A stretch of DNA of 64,000 bases, from assembly GCA_015232575.1 (NCBI GenBank), contig JADFZL010000001.1:649531-713530 (forward strand), written 5' to 3'. The DNA comes from Candidatus Rifleibacteriota bacterium. GTDB taxonomy: Bacteria; Muiribacteriota; Ozemobacteria; Ozemobacterales; Ozemobacteraceae. Shown here one piece after another: positions 43,941 through 52,632 of this stretch; position 1 is the stretch's first letter, and each line of letters starts with the position of its first letter. The position numbers and the translations under genes are program-made. Under the pieces are notes generated by a model. The model had not been told where the DNA came from. It saw only the letters and a program-made list of their open reading frames with translations, and searched no databases.

Positions 43941-44729
43941 TTATTTATTAAGAGAAGGGAAGATTTCATCGACTCTTCCGGTGAGCCTGTAACCAAGAAG
44001 TCCAAACCATTCCTTAGATGCTGTCCAGAGCCAGTACAGAGACATATCAAAATTCGGTTCGAAGTATGCAATCCTCCTTGATTGAGCATTTACTGGCCAT
44101 GGAAGAACATTCCAGCCTGCTTTTTTGAAAACCATCATGGTTCTAGGCATTCTAAACGCTGATGTTATAAGAATCCACAAGTCGTTCGGGGAAGGCTTCA
44201 AAAGCTTATACGTGTTCACAGCTTTCTCGTGAGTCCCGCGCGATTCATATTCCCAGATGCATCTGGATTCATCAATTCCTTCTTCTTTAAAAAAAAGCCA
44301 TGCAGCTGAAGCCTCGCTTGCTTCACGGTAAAGTAATGATCCAGAACCTCCGGTAAATAATATTTTTGCCTCAGGATATTTTCTCGCAAGAGAAACAGCT
44401 GAAAAAAGGCACTCGGAATCTTCCCACAGTGCTGCTTCTTTGTTTTCATAAGACAACAACGGATCTACGCCACCCATTGTTATTATTCCTTTTACATTCA
44501 AAGGAAGTTCCGCTCTTGGAATAGCTTCCTCAAGAGGCTTTAAAAGCATATCCGGAATGGGAAGAAAAGTAATGGCTACACTGAATAAAACTGCAAGGGA
44601 AATAAGAATTCTGCCTGCATTAAACCACCTTTTTGTCCATACCAGAACAAGACCGATAATTAATACAGCAAGCAAAGCATTAGACGTTCTAAAGAATGCC
44701 TGAAAAAGCTTTGAAACATATATAAACAT
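43941..44729 (-). CDS. DUF218 (YdcF/ElyC/SanA-type) membrane protein
   Basis: A 262-residue protein with two N-terminal membrane helices and a DUF218 domain: 'GIITMGGVDPLLSYENKEAA', 'YPEAKILFTGGSGSL', 'EYESRGTHEKAVNTYKLL' and 'WILITSAFRMPRTMMVFKKAGWNV'. ElyC and SanA relatives affect cell-envelope integrity and peptidoglycan-precursor use; the biochemical activity is not established. No clear SD is seen before the ATG. Monocistronic by spacing. Confidence 0.87.
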   Translation of the reverse strand: MFIYVSKLFQAFFRTSNALLAVLIIGLVLVWTKRWFNAGRILISLAVLFSVAITFLPIPDMLLKPLEEAIPRAELPLNVKGIITMGGVDPLLSYENKEAALWEDSECLFSAVSLARKYPEAKILFTGGSGSLLYREASEASAAWLFFKEEGIDESRCIWEYESRGTHEKAVNTYKLLKPSPNDLWILITSAFRMPRTMMVFKKAGWNVLPWPVNAQSRRIAYFEPNFDMSLYWLWTASKEWFGLLGYRLTGRVDEIFPSLNK

Positions 44730-44766
44730 AAGTGGTACTAATTAACATAAAACAGGTTACTTTACA

Positions 44767-44852
44767 AGATAAAAGATAAGAGCTGTCCGCAAATTACGCA
44801 GATTTCGCAGATTAAGATTTGAAGATGAGATCTGAAAGATTACGAAACAGAA
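44767..44852. repeat. 'gcagattacgcagatt' repeat, copy 2
   Basis: Begins 'agataaaagataagagct', has three 10-bp GCAGATT-type units, then 'agatgagatctgaaagatta'. It matches the left half of the copy at 41730-41878 in the same orientation. Confidence 0.75.
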
Positions 44853-44916
44853 TGGATTCATATATCGTGAATACAAGCTCAATTGAGTTAAAAACAAGCA
44901 AAATCGAAGAAAAAAC

Positions 44917-44944
44917 TTGATTTTCTTATAATTTCAGCTATATT
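44917..44944 (+). promoter_or_regulatory. Possible sigma-70-type promoter of the 45019 gene
   Basis: TTGATT and TATATT separated by 16 bp, about 75 bp before the start codon. The match is only moderate and in AT-rich DNA. Confidence 0.3.
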
Positions 44945-45018
44945 CAAGATTAATATTATTCTAATTTTTGTCGATAATATATATAGAAGAGCCGTAATAT
45001 CTTTATAAGGAGGGCAAC

Positions 45019-46035
45019 ATGGACGTTTCAACTCTCCGGCAACTGCCTGAAAGCAGCTACGTAAGCCCCAATAAGCAGCGCTCGGATTTCGAAAAGATTC
45101 AGAATACTGCCTCTGCTGCAGAACTGAATTATCTTACACCAAAAACAGATGTTTTCCAGAAAACTCAGGAAACCTCACCGGTAACAGAAGAAACCTCTGC
45201 TGTAAAGCCTGAAAAAATGCAGATTTCGTATAAGTTTGATCTTTTCTACGAGCTGTCTCAAGAGGTTAGCATGGAAATGGGACAGAATGGAAAAGAGCGG
45301 TTTGTAAACCTGGCTGCATCAGTATCTGAAAAGTTTCAAAGCAATTTTTCGCTTTCCATTGATCCCGTCGGATCGTTTATGAACGGCACAAAAGAATCTC
45401 TGAAGATTTCTCCTGAAACAACAAATTCTTTTTTTGATGCCGTTGAAAATCTTTCTGAAATGTCTCCGGAATCACTTGAGAATTTTTTCAAAGAGTCAGA
45501 TAAATTTTTTGAAGAGCTGAAAAAGACTTACGGGGATGCTGGCGGATCATTCGATGAGATAAAACAAACCATGCAGGATCAGGCGAAGAAGTTTTTTGAT
45601 GCTGTTTCCGCAATCAAGCAAGATGCTGCAGGCCAACTGGAAGCTCCTGAAGGTGAAGCTCAAGCTGCGCTTCCAGAAAGCACTGAAAATGAACAGAACA
45701 ATGCATTACAAATGCAGAATGGACAGATGGTAAGCCAGTCTGACTACCAGGATTTCCTCAAGAACTTTTCTGAATATGCAAGAAAATTCAGGGAAAATAT
45801 GGTGAAGAACTTTATTTCTTCCATCATACCCCGGGAAACCTCAAATAAAAAGGAAATCGAAGCTCCTGAGAATTCAGAAGGTCAAAACCCCGAATCAGAT
45901 GCCGTAAAAAATGAAATGATCAAGAGAGCTAATGCAAATCAGGGTCAGGGTCCTGTAAACCCTTATGCAATATCATTTAAATCAGAATCATATTCTGTTT
46001 CAATGATGTCGGCAAGACTTAATATATCTGCATAA
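45019..46035 (+). CDS. Protein of unknown function, helical with Glu/Gln-rich linker
   Basis: A 338-residue, acidic, Ser/Glu/Lys-rich protein with no signal peptide and no motif I recognise. Residues 70-215 look helical ('FFDAVENLSEMSPESLENFFKESDKFFEEL'-type amphipathic pattern, phenylalanine-rich), followed by a disordered Glu/Asn/Gln stretch and a C-terminal segment 'VNPYAISFKSESYSVSMM'. A strong SD (AAGGAGGG) and a terminator (46054-46094) mark a single-gene unit. The linker-helical-linker layout resembles secreted or cell-surface-apparatus substrates, but this is only an impression. Confidence 0.75.
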   Translation: MDVSTLRQLPESSYVSPNKQRSDFEKIQNTASAAELNYLTPKTDVFQKTQETSPVTEETSAVKPEKMQISYKFDLFYELSQEVSMEMGQNGKERFVNLAASVSEKFQSNFSLSIDPVGSFMNGTKESLKISPETTNSFFDAVENLSEMSPESLENFFKESDKFFEELKKTYGDAGGSFDEIKQTMQDQAKKFFDAVSAIKQDAAGQLEAPEGEAQAALPESTENEQNNALQMQNGQMVSQSDYQDFLKNFSEYARKFRENMVKNFISSIIPRETSNKKEIEAPENSEGQNPESDAVKNEMIKRANANQGQGPVNPYAISFKSESYSVSMMSARLNISA

Positions 46036-46053
46036 TCCTTATTCTTTAAAATA

Positions 46054-46094
46054 TAAAGCCCGTTTATATTAAACAAAAATATAAACGGGCTTTA
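46054..46094 (+). terminator. Intrinsic terminator after the 45019 gene
   Basis: A perfect 17-bp stem (46054-46070 with 46078-46094) and a 7-nt loop, 19 bp after the stop codon. The right arm ends GGGCTTTA. Confidence 0.8.
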
Positions 46095-46119
46095 CATCTC
46101 CGGTAGAATGAAAAAGTCG

Positions 46120-46169
46120 AAGCTGCTTCCAGGCGCTTTAGACAAACGCGACAAGATTCCGCGTCTCCA
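46120..46169. repeat. GC hairpin pair, degenerate copy
   Basis: GCTGCTTCCAGGCGCTT followed by ACGCGACAAGATTCCGCGTC, which is the pair of hairpins at 52513-52562 with base changes breaking both stems. Confidence 0.6.
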
Positions 46170-46230
46170 AAGAGTTCAATACAAAGGGTGCAATCAAAAA
46201 AAAGATAATACGAAAAGTAATAATTTTCTG

Positions 46231-46324
46231 TCAACTCGGCCGAATGAAGAGATATCCGAAGGATTATATGAAGTTCTTCCTTGATTAGAAGAACGAAGTT
46301 TCTCCCTTACGGTCGAAATGGCAG
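46231..46324. repeat. Interspersed inverted repeat family, degenerate copy
   Basis: CTGTCAACTCGGCCGAATGA at the left and TCTCCCTTACGGTCGAAATG at the right, with a longer middle than in the other copies. Confidence 0.6.
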
Positions 46325-46412
46325 CTTCGGAAGAGGCTTCAAGACAACATTCAGACTACTACCTTATTTTTGGGGGTTGCACCCTTGAGAAGATACCGGG
46401 CTTTTTTGATTT

Positions 46413-47801
46413 TCAGGGAAGCACTTCGTCGATTATTTTCCAGACATTTACTGATTTTCCCAGATTTCTTCGGAAGTCTCTGAGATCTAGTGTTGGCCCT
46501 CTTCCCTTCGATTGGTATAAATCAAAGGCTTTCACCATCAGACCTTCTTTTGTGCTCTCAATCGTGCCTTTCATGAATCCCGGACAAAAGGTAGAATTAT
46601 CTCCCAGGACTACGCTCCAGTTGTCACCTGTCTCTGGAATGCAATAATAGTTTGAAAAATCGAATTGTATAAGCTTTGAAGGTTTAAGCCGCAATACGGC
46701 TTTCATTTCAACGACTGGAATAGAATCTCCGATGTCTTTACATGCAACCCACAGCCGCAGCGGATTATCACTTGTTTTATCTGGAATAATGTACAATACA
46801 TTTTCTGACCTGATCTCAACAGTCTTGAGATTTTCATAATCAATAGGCAATTCAAACGGGACCAGAAAAAGCGGGGAAGTCGGCCTGAAGCGTATTTTCA
46901 GATAGACACTGTCTTCACCGTTTTCCCAGAGATAAGCCTGACGGAAAGAAAGAATCTCAGGCTTTGTCTGAAGAAATTCTGTTCTTCCGGTGCCAATTAT
47001 CTTCTCGAGCCCGCTTTTAGACGCCAACTTCAGAGTTGGATCTTTACTTGCTGACTTAATATAATCTATTACACTTTCAGGAAAATCACCCTGAATAAAG
47101 TTCACCGAAGCCGCCCGAAGTCTTTCGGGTGGGGAAATCTGCCCATTTTCCTTTGCTGCCTGATATTTTTCCGATAACTCTCCGGTAAGACCCTCGTCGT
47201 CAAGTTCAAGGATTTTTCGATCTAATTCGGCAGCTTTCAGATACCATTCAATAGCTTCAGAATACTCGCTTCTAGATTTATATGCCATGGCAAGTTCAAA
47301 GCTGTTTGATGCAGAAGGAGATTTTTTTGCTTCTGCAAGGAGTTTTTCGACGTCGGAGTCTGAAACTCTGGCTCTATCTTTTTTCGGAGGAATAATTCGA
47401 GGTTTCGGCTTGGAAACTCGTACTTCGAAATGTCCGGCTGTAGGACCCCAAATCCAGTTGTCAAATTTCGATTCCTTGATTACCAGACTTCCTTTTTTCT
47501 GGTAAAGTTCGGCTTTATTCTTCTCGCTTTTCTCTCTATCGATGCGTTCCTGAGACTTTTTTATCCAGTAATATGCATCAAGATTTCCCCTGTCGAGAAT
47601 CAGCATGGCTTCGAAGACTCCTATTGCCTCTTCATAAAGCCTTCTCTTATAAAAATCCTCACCTGCTACCTGCAGACGATTCAACTTGGTATTCAGGGTA
47701 GTACGGGAATAATTCCGCAATCCCGGGTCATTGGACTGAGTAAACCCGAAAAGCAGAATTGATGAAATAAAAATCAGAACGTAAAATAGAATATTCCGCA
47801 T
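46413..47801 (-). CDS. Exported TPR-containing protein
   Basis: A 462-residue protein with a signal peptide or membrane anchor (about residues 4-20, 'ILFYVLIFISSILLFGFTQ'). A TPR-like helical pair ('AGEDFYKRRLYEEAIGVFEAMLILD') follows, then a charged linker, a second TPR region ('SASNSFELAMAYKSRSEYSEAIEWYLKAAEL') and a beta-rich C-terminal domain of about 170 residues. TPRs usually mediate protein contacts; here in the periplasm or at the surface. No SD is evident. Function is unknown. Confidence 0.8.
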   Translation of the reverse strand: MRNILFYVLIFISSILLFGFTQSNDPGLRNYSRTTLNTKLNRLQVAGEDFYKRRLYEEAIGVFEAMLILDRGNLDAYYWIKKSQERIDREKSEKNKAELYQKKGSLVIKESKFDNWIWGPTAGHFEVRVSKPKPRIIPPKKDRARVSDSDVEKLLAEAKKSPSASNSFELAMAYKSRSEYSEAIEWYLKAAELDRKILELDDEGLTGELSEKYQAAKENGQISPPERLRAASVNFIQGDFPESVIDYIKSASKDPTLKLASKSGLEKIIGTGRTEFLQTKPEILSFRQAYLWENGEDSVYLKIRFRPTSPLFLVPFELPIDYENLKTVEIRSENVLYIIPDKTSDNPLRLWVACKDIGDSIPVVEMKAVLRLKPSKLIQFDFSNYYCIPETGDNWSVVLGDNSTFCPGFMKGTIESTKEGLMVKAFDLYQSKGRGPTLDLRDFRRNLGKSVNVWKIIDEVLP

Positions 47802-48111
47802 ATTAACGAATCAAAAACTTTCTTCAGCAGATATAGTAAAAAACACTATAAAGAAAAATATTCTCTTCTGTCGGTACATCGGCATATCATACTTTTTATC
47901 TTAGTATGAAAATCATAAATAACAAAACAATTACACCCAAAACCTGGAGGCGAAGCTGATATTTTTTATAAATCATTTATTTATCAAGGTCTTGAGGCTA
48001 TATGTAATTGCTGGTCAGCATTTCATTTCTTGATAATTTCACATCCATCTGTTATGATTTTCTGTGATTACGTGGAAATAATATCAAGTGTATCAGGAGT
48101 GAAAGTCATTT
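47802..48111. other. Divergent intergenic region, no gene seen
   Basis: AT-rich spacer between the TPR gene (minus) and the lipoprotein gene (plus). No repeat or convincing promoter identified. Confidence 0.5.
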
Positions 48112-48639
48112 ATGAAGCGTCTTATTATTATGGGATTATCTTTTATTTTTATTTCAGGTTGTACTTTATTTGATTCAAGCACAGCGAATGGACTGAAAAA
48201 CTATTTTCTTGACGCAATAAAACCCCATGGAATTAAGGTAGATGAAATAGCATGCAAAGTCAGCCCTCCTGGTACAAGATCAGCATATTATCATTTCAAA
48301 ATTAGCCCGGCAGAGTTTGCAAAGATGAAAACAGCTCTAAAGCTGAAAAAAGAAGAGCTGTATGACCCTGTTACTAAGGAAATCACAAATTTTTCTTTAC
48401 TGACTTTTCATTTCAGCCGTGCAAAGGAAGTTGAAAATTTTGCATTTCAAAATCCCAAGTTCGTTCCCGAAGATTTTGATACTCACAAGGAATCACCACT
48501 ATTATCAGGGGTAGATATATATGTAGCCGAACCCCCGTTGAAACCAATGAGCGGAAATTCAAGATCATCGTTCAGTTTTCTTATCTATAATTCCTCAAGT
48601 AACCAGGCCTGTGCTTTTTTAGAATATCCTTATGGTTGA
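48112..48639 (+). CDS. Putative lipoprotein of unknown function
   Basis: A 175-residue protein whose N-terminus is a lipoprotein signal: basic start, hydrophobic core and lipobox 'FISGC' with the modified Cys at residue 16. The mature part is soluble-looking, with alternating strands and helices and no recognised motif. AGGAG is 12 nt before the ATG. It stands alone on the plus strand between minus-strand genes. Confidence 0.78.
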   Translation: MKRLIIMGLSFIFISGCTLFDSSTANGLKNYFLDAIKPHGIKVDEIACKVSPPGTRSAYYHFKISPAEFAKMKTALKLKKEELYDPVTKEITNFSLLTFHFSRAKEVENFAFQNPKFVPEDFDTHKESPLLSGVDIYVAEPPLKPMSGNSRSSFSFLIYNSSSNQACAFLEYPYG

Positions 48640-48758
48640 TAAAAATCAGCGCTTATTGCCTTTAATGCCCGTTTGCCCAATGAGCTTTTTCAGAGCAGCA
48701 AGTCAGCATTTTCAGAATTCGCTGCCTCAGTAATAATACAAATTGAGCAAACGTCAAA

Positions 48759-49442
48759 TCATGGGGTTATGAGAACCGAAAAGTCGGAAACAATCATCTG
48801 CAGACCGTTGAGCGATACAAGGCCAATCAGCACCTGATCCCAGGGTATGGATGAAATTCGCATTGTGATATACTCATGAACATCGTCAGCTACTGATATC
48901 TTCACATCAGAACAATCACTCAATTGCTTTACCAGAGACTGAAGACTTGTATGATAATATTCCGCATCAAGATTTTTTCTGGTGTTCTGAAAGACTTCAA
49001 CTGGCTTTTTCAGAGAATCAATGCATGACTTTATTCCAATTGGACTACCGACAAAAAGCACATTTTTCCAGACTGTCCAGGAAAGCTTTTTTGTGGAATA
49101 AAGCAGATCAAGGAATTCTCTGACTCTCATCTTATTATTTTTGAGCTGCTTTCTTTCTTCTGGAGAAATATCAAAACCTCCGCGGACCTCTCTGCCAAGA
49201 ATCAGCGAAATATTCCATTCTTTGGACATTCTAAGCAACAGGTCACGCAAATCATAAACTTCCCCAAGATTTTCCTGGAATGGAAGTTCAAGAAATGAAT
49301 GTTTTGCATAAGATGCGCTTGCTGAACTTTTATGATTTGCAGGAAGAATGTTGCGGATTTTCTGTCCGGATGCACAACAACACCCAGACTGGAAGTGGCA
49401 CAAAAGCGTAAAAAGCAGAAAAGCACCTAGTGGATGCTTCAT
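48759..49442 (-). CDS. Exported protein with secretin/TonB short N-terminal (STN)-like domains
   Basis: A 227-residue protein with an N-terminal signal sequence ending near Cys residues 21-23 ('SGCCCASG', possibly a lipoprotein). Two weakly similar domains follow: 'DLLLRMSKEWNISLILGREVRG' and 'SLQSLVKQLSDCSDVKISVADDV', each leading to '...DLLYSTKKLSWTVWKNVLFVG' or '...DQVLIGLVSLNGLQMIVSDFSV'. This layout ('...L..L....GL......G....V') is that of STN/secretin-N repeats of outer-membrane secretins and TonB receptors. No pore domain is present. It overlaps the upstream STI1-like gene by 4 nt. Confidence 0.7.
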   Translation of the reverse strand: MKHPLGAFLLFTLLCHFQSGCCCASGQKIRNILPANHKSSASASYAKHSFLELPFQENLGEVYDLRDLLLRMSKEWNISLILGREVRGGFDISPEERKQLKNNKMRVREFLDLLYSTKKLSWTVWKNVLFVGSPIGIKSCIDSLKKPVEVFQNTRKNLDAEYYHTSLQSLVKQLSDCSDVKISVADDVHEYITMRISSIPWDQVLIGLVSLNGLQMIVSDFSVLITP

Positions 49443-50005
49443 TCAGCACCATCACGGGTTGTACCAAGAATATTCCCAACCTGCTCACTTCCCATAAGCT
49501 GCTGCATTTTCGGATTGTTCATAAGATTTTCATAATCACAACTCTGAATAGCCTGCATCAATTCAGGATCACTCAGCACCTGCTGCATTTCCTCTGATTC
49601 ACCAAGTTTTACAACATTCTGTATAAAATCACCATTCATCATCATTGACTGAACCTGATCGCTAGCATGTTTCTGCATATTTTTCAGTTTTTGATCATCT
49701 GCAACCTTAGGCTGAGAGTTTGTTTCCCCGGCATTCGGAGCTCGATCAATTATTTTTATTGCTGAATTACCAGTTTGGGCTGACTGACTCTTAACAGCAG
49801 AATCAGAAAGAATAGCCGACACATTTGATGCTGGAATTTTCATTTCGCCTAACGACTGAGTCTTTATAAGGTAAGACCCATTCTTCATTTCAAGAATTTC
49901 GCCTTTTATCTCGCTATTATCAAGAAGGCGAATAGTCTGAATTTCTCCACAATAGGCACATGAAGCAATCAGAAAAATTGCCAGCACAAAAGTATTTTTA
50001 TTCAT
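49439..50005 (-). CDS. Exported protein with C-terminal STI1-like domain
   Basis: A 188-residue protein with a signal peptide (KNTFVLAIFLIASCAYCG). Residues 20-70 form a small beta domain ('IRLLDNSEIKGEILEMKNGSYLIKT'), then a linker, then a C-terminal 'VLSDPELMQAIQSCDYENLMNNPKMQQLMGS', which has the repeated 'D-P-.-.-M' pattern of STI1/HOP chaperonin-binding domains. The domain is best known in eukaryotic co-chaperones, and an exported bacterial version is unusual. The ATG at 50005 has GGAGA six bases ahead. It is coupled to the STN-like gene. Confidence 0.75.
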   Translation of the reverse strand: MNKNTFVLAIFLIASCAYCGEIQTIRLLDNSEIKGEILEMKNGSYLIKTQSLGEMKIPASNVSAILSDSAVKSQSAQTGNSAIKIIDRAPNAGETNSQPKVADDQKLKNMQKHASDQVQSMMMNGDFIQNVVKLGESEEMQQVLSDPELMQAIQSCDYENLMNNPKMQQLMGSEQVGNILGTTRDGAE

Positions 50006-50270
50006 TTGCATTCTCCAACCAAAAATTTACTTCAATCTCCACCTGACTTTATTATACAGAATTTTTTCCCTTTACTCAATGCTGACTTTCAAAACAAACG
50101 CACTTATCTCTTTGAAATCCTCATCAACAAAAGAAATATTTGAAACAAGACAATATTGTAAAGCCCACTTAATATGTGACAGAAAATAATTGAATTTTTC
50201 TATACTTCCAGACTTCTAATTTGGTATATTATATTTTACACTAAATAAATATTTGAAAGGATTTTGAACC

Positions 50271-50642
50271 ATGGAAATTCACGAAATTCACAAATGTGAT
50301 GTATGTGGCAATATCATTAAGGTTGTTCACGCTGGAGCACCCGCACTGGTGTGTTGTTCCAAGCCAATGCGCCATCTTGTTGAGAATACTGTTGATGCAG
50401 CAAAAGAAAAGCATGTTCCGGTTTTTGAAAGAAAAGAAGGTCTGGTAACTGTTAAAGTTGGATCAGTTACCCATCCAATGGAAGAAAAGCACTTTATTGA
50501 ATGGATCGAAGTAATCGACGGAAATAAGGTTCTAACACATTTCCTGAAACCCGGCGAAAAACCTGAAGCCACCTTCAACGTCTCTTCTGGAAATATAGTT
50601 GTCCGCGAATACTGCAATTTACATGGCCTCTGGCGGGCATAA
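50271..50642 (+). CDS. dfx: Desulfoferrodoxin (superoxide reductase, two-iron type)
   Basis: A 123-residue superoxide reductase that reduces superoxide to peroxide without making oxygen; typical of anaerobes and microaerophiles. The N-terminal desulforedoxin-like centre has C9, C12, C28 and C29; the catalytic iron site has H48, H68, H74, C115 and H118, and E46-K47 stand at the reaction pocket. All ligands match the Desulfovibrio-type enzyme with numbering shifted by one. AAAGGA precedes the ATG. A HEAT-repeat gene begins 6 nt after its stop. Confidence 0.95.
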   Translation: MEIHEIHKCDVCGNIIKVVHAGAPALVCCSKPMRHLVENTVDAAKEKHVPVFERKEGLVTVKVGSVTHPMEEKHFIEWIEVIDGNKVLTHFLKPGEKPEATFNVSSGNIVVREYCNLHGLWRA

Positions 50643-50648
50643 TTTAAT

Positions 50649-52313
50649 TTGTTTGACCAGGAACTGGAAGAACTGAAAGAAAAGCTTTCTGACGCAGATG
50701 AGAATTTGCGTCAGGAAGCCTGTTATATGCTTGGCAAGATTGAGATGATCGAAGCAGCAAATCTCCTTGCACGGGCAACAGTAGATCCGTCACCTACTGT
50801 TAGAAAGATAGCAAAACGAAGCATTGAAAGGCTGCAACTTGTCGGAATTTCTCCTGATGAAAAATCTATTCCAAAAGCTCCACCAGTCATACTTACCCGG
50901 CAGATTCAGATACAGCCACCAGCATCTTCAAAATCATCTCCTCCACAAAAACCACACCAAAACCAACCTTCAAACCAGACGATAAAACTTTCTCCTCCCG
51001 AAACACCAAAAGCCCCTGAGAATCAACTTGTTTCAAAAAAGATTCCAATTCTTAAAGTTTCACCCTCATCAGTTATAAATCCTGCTGCGCATACATCACC
51101 GTTATCACCAACACCAACTCTATCACCGGCCTCTTCAAATATACCTTCAACTCCGCAGAAAATTACACCATCCTTCCACCTCCCAGCCGCTTCAGCCACC
51201 GCAAGCCCTTTGACCGAATCACCAAATGCTCAAACTTCTCAACCTCCACGCGCTTTGCCTGCTGTAAAGGGTTCAAACAAATCAACTGCGCATGCAAAAG
51301 GATCTGAAAAGCATATTCCAACTCCTTCTCCAATAGCTTCAACCCCAGCAGTCACACAACCTTCAACAAAGGGAAAAGCACCTAATTCCTCACATCTATC
51401 AGCGAAGACCGAAAAAACTCATCCATCACCAGAAGAACCAGATAAAACCATAAATCAAATTATCCCCGCAACCGAAGCATCTGGTTCAATAAACATTTCC
51501 GCCCCGAAGACTATTTCAAAACCTCAGAAAACTTTCGTATCACAGCCTGAAAAGCATCCTGAATGGAAAGAAAAACTACTCAAACCCGGACATCAGGAAT
51601 TTGTAAGCTGGATTTCAGAAAAATCCAGACAAGATAAAATTGAAATTTTTTCTGAAATCGAAAATCACTCAAGAGACCTTTCCTGGTCTGGAACAATAAA
51701 ATCTTTCCTGGATTCAGAAAATGACCCCTTCGTTATTTCAAAAGCAATCAAATCTCTTGGAAAACATCATGGGCCGGGTATTGGAAAAATTATTGACCAG
51801 TTTCTTGATAACAGTGATGAGAGAGTCATATCTAATTCTCTCGAAGCCCTCAGTATCGCAGGTGGAAGTGAGGAAATATCAAGAATAGTGGCTTACCTTG
51901 ATCACTCTGATGCCAGAATTAGATCCACTGCTGCTCAGTCCCTCTGGAAGACCAAACCGGAAGACTCAATGCGTGTGATAAAACTCATGGCAAAATCAAC
52001 AAAAGTCTGGGAAAGAGATGCTGCTAAATTTGCTCTTGAAAGCTGCCCGCTTGAAGAAGGAAAAACACTTTATGCAAAGCTTGAAAGCTCTGCGCTTTCC
52101 GAGAAGGAAGCAGTAACAGATAATAAATCACAAAAAATAGAACTGAGTTTGTTCTGGAAAATAATGTCTCATCCAGTTTACTATGGTGCAGATGACCCGA
52201 TACCTCTCTGGTGGGCTGTTTCATCAGTTGTTTTCTTTTTCTTCTTCTTTTTCTGCGTAGCTATGCCATTCTTCGACTGGCTTATTCCGCCGCCACCAGA
52301 CCCACTTCTCTGA
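50649..52313 (+). CDS. HEAT-repeat protein with Pro/Ser/Thr-rich linker and C-terminal membrane helix
   Basis: A 554-residue protein. Residues 1-65 form a HEAT pair ('NLRQEACYMLGKIEMIEAANLLARATVDPSPTVRKIAKRS'), 75-305 are a very Pro/Ser/Thr/Lys-rich, probably disordered linker, 310-480 are more HEAT repeats, and a single helix lies near 520-545, followed by a Pro-rich end (PPPPDPLL). It looks like a membrane-anchored scaffold. The TTG start is 6 nt after dfx, so it is probably cotranscribed and coupled. Function unknown. Confidence 0.8.
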   Translation: MFDQELEELKEKLSDADENLRQEACYMLGKIEMIEAANLLARATVDPSPTVRKIAKRSIERLQLVGISPDEKSIPKAPPVILTRQIQIQPPASSKSSPPQKPHQNQPSNQTIKLSPPETPKAPENQLVSKKIPILKVSPSSVINPAAHTSPLSPTPTLSPASSNIPSTPQKITPSFHLPAASATASPLTESPNAQTSQPPRALPAVKGSNKSTAHAKGSEKHIPTPSPIASTPAVTQPSTKGKAPNSSHLSAKTEKTHPSPEEPDKTINQIIPATEASGSINISAPKTISKPQKTFVSQPEKHPEWKEKLLKPGHQEFVSWISEKSRQDKIEIFSEIENHSRDLSWSGTIKSFLDSENDPFVISKAIKSLGKHHGPGIGKIIDQFLDNSDERVISNSLEALSIAGGSEEISRIVAYLDHSDARIRSTAAQSLWKTKPEDSMRVIKLMAKSTKVWERDAAKFALESCPLEEGKTLYAKLESSALSEKEAVTDNKSQKIELSLFWKIMSHPVYYGADDPIPLWWAVSSVVFFFFFFFCVAMPFFDWLIPPPPDPLL

Positions 52314-52358
52314 GACTTGTACAACGAGAAAAATTGAAGAAGATCATGTATAAATCTC

Positions 52359-52392
52359 AGGGGCAGACCAGTATTTTGTATGGTCTGCCCCT
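52359..52392 (+). terminator. Probable terminator of the dfx-HEAT unit
   Basis: Arms AGGGGCAGACCA and TGGTCTGCCCCT pair fully with a 10-nt loop. There is no T-run after it, so termination may be weak. Confidence 0.5.
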
Positions 52393-52512
52393 TATCGGCA
52401 ACTACCGATCACTTTTCTTTGAAATGCTCAGTAATAATGCCATGTTCTCAAAAACATTGGAGAAAATCATTCTTTGTGAAATCTTTATATATTATGATTT
52501 GATGTATCTACG

Positions 52513-52562
52513 CAAGCGGCTTCCAGCCGCTTGCAAAAAACGCGGCAAGATGCCGCGTCTAC
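52513..52562. repeat. GC hairpin pair, intact copy
   Basis: AAGCGGCTTCCAGCCGCTT, a short A-run and then CGCGGCAAGATGCCGCG plus TCTAC. The same two hairpins are split at 4957/5139 and decayed at 46120. Confidence 0.8.
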
Positions 52563-52632
52563 AAATTCCCCAGAAATAATGAGTTGATATATTTTGAATT
52601 TAATTTGTAATTGCTGACCCCTTATTCTTTTT

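Larger units (their letters stand above)
46095..46412. other. Gene-free stretch with degenerate repeats
   Basis: Between two convergent genes. It contains a decayed GC hairpin pair (46120-46169) and a decayed TCATTTCGACCGAA element (46231-46324). No gene seen. Confidence 0.55.
52314..52632. other. Gene-free stretch with a terminator and a GC hairpin pair
   Basis: Between the HEAT gene and the convergent M20 peptidase gene. It holds a 12-bp hairpin (52359-52392) and the intact GC hairpin pair (52513-52562); no gene seen. Confidence 0.6.
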
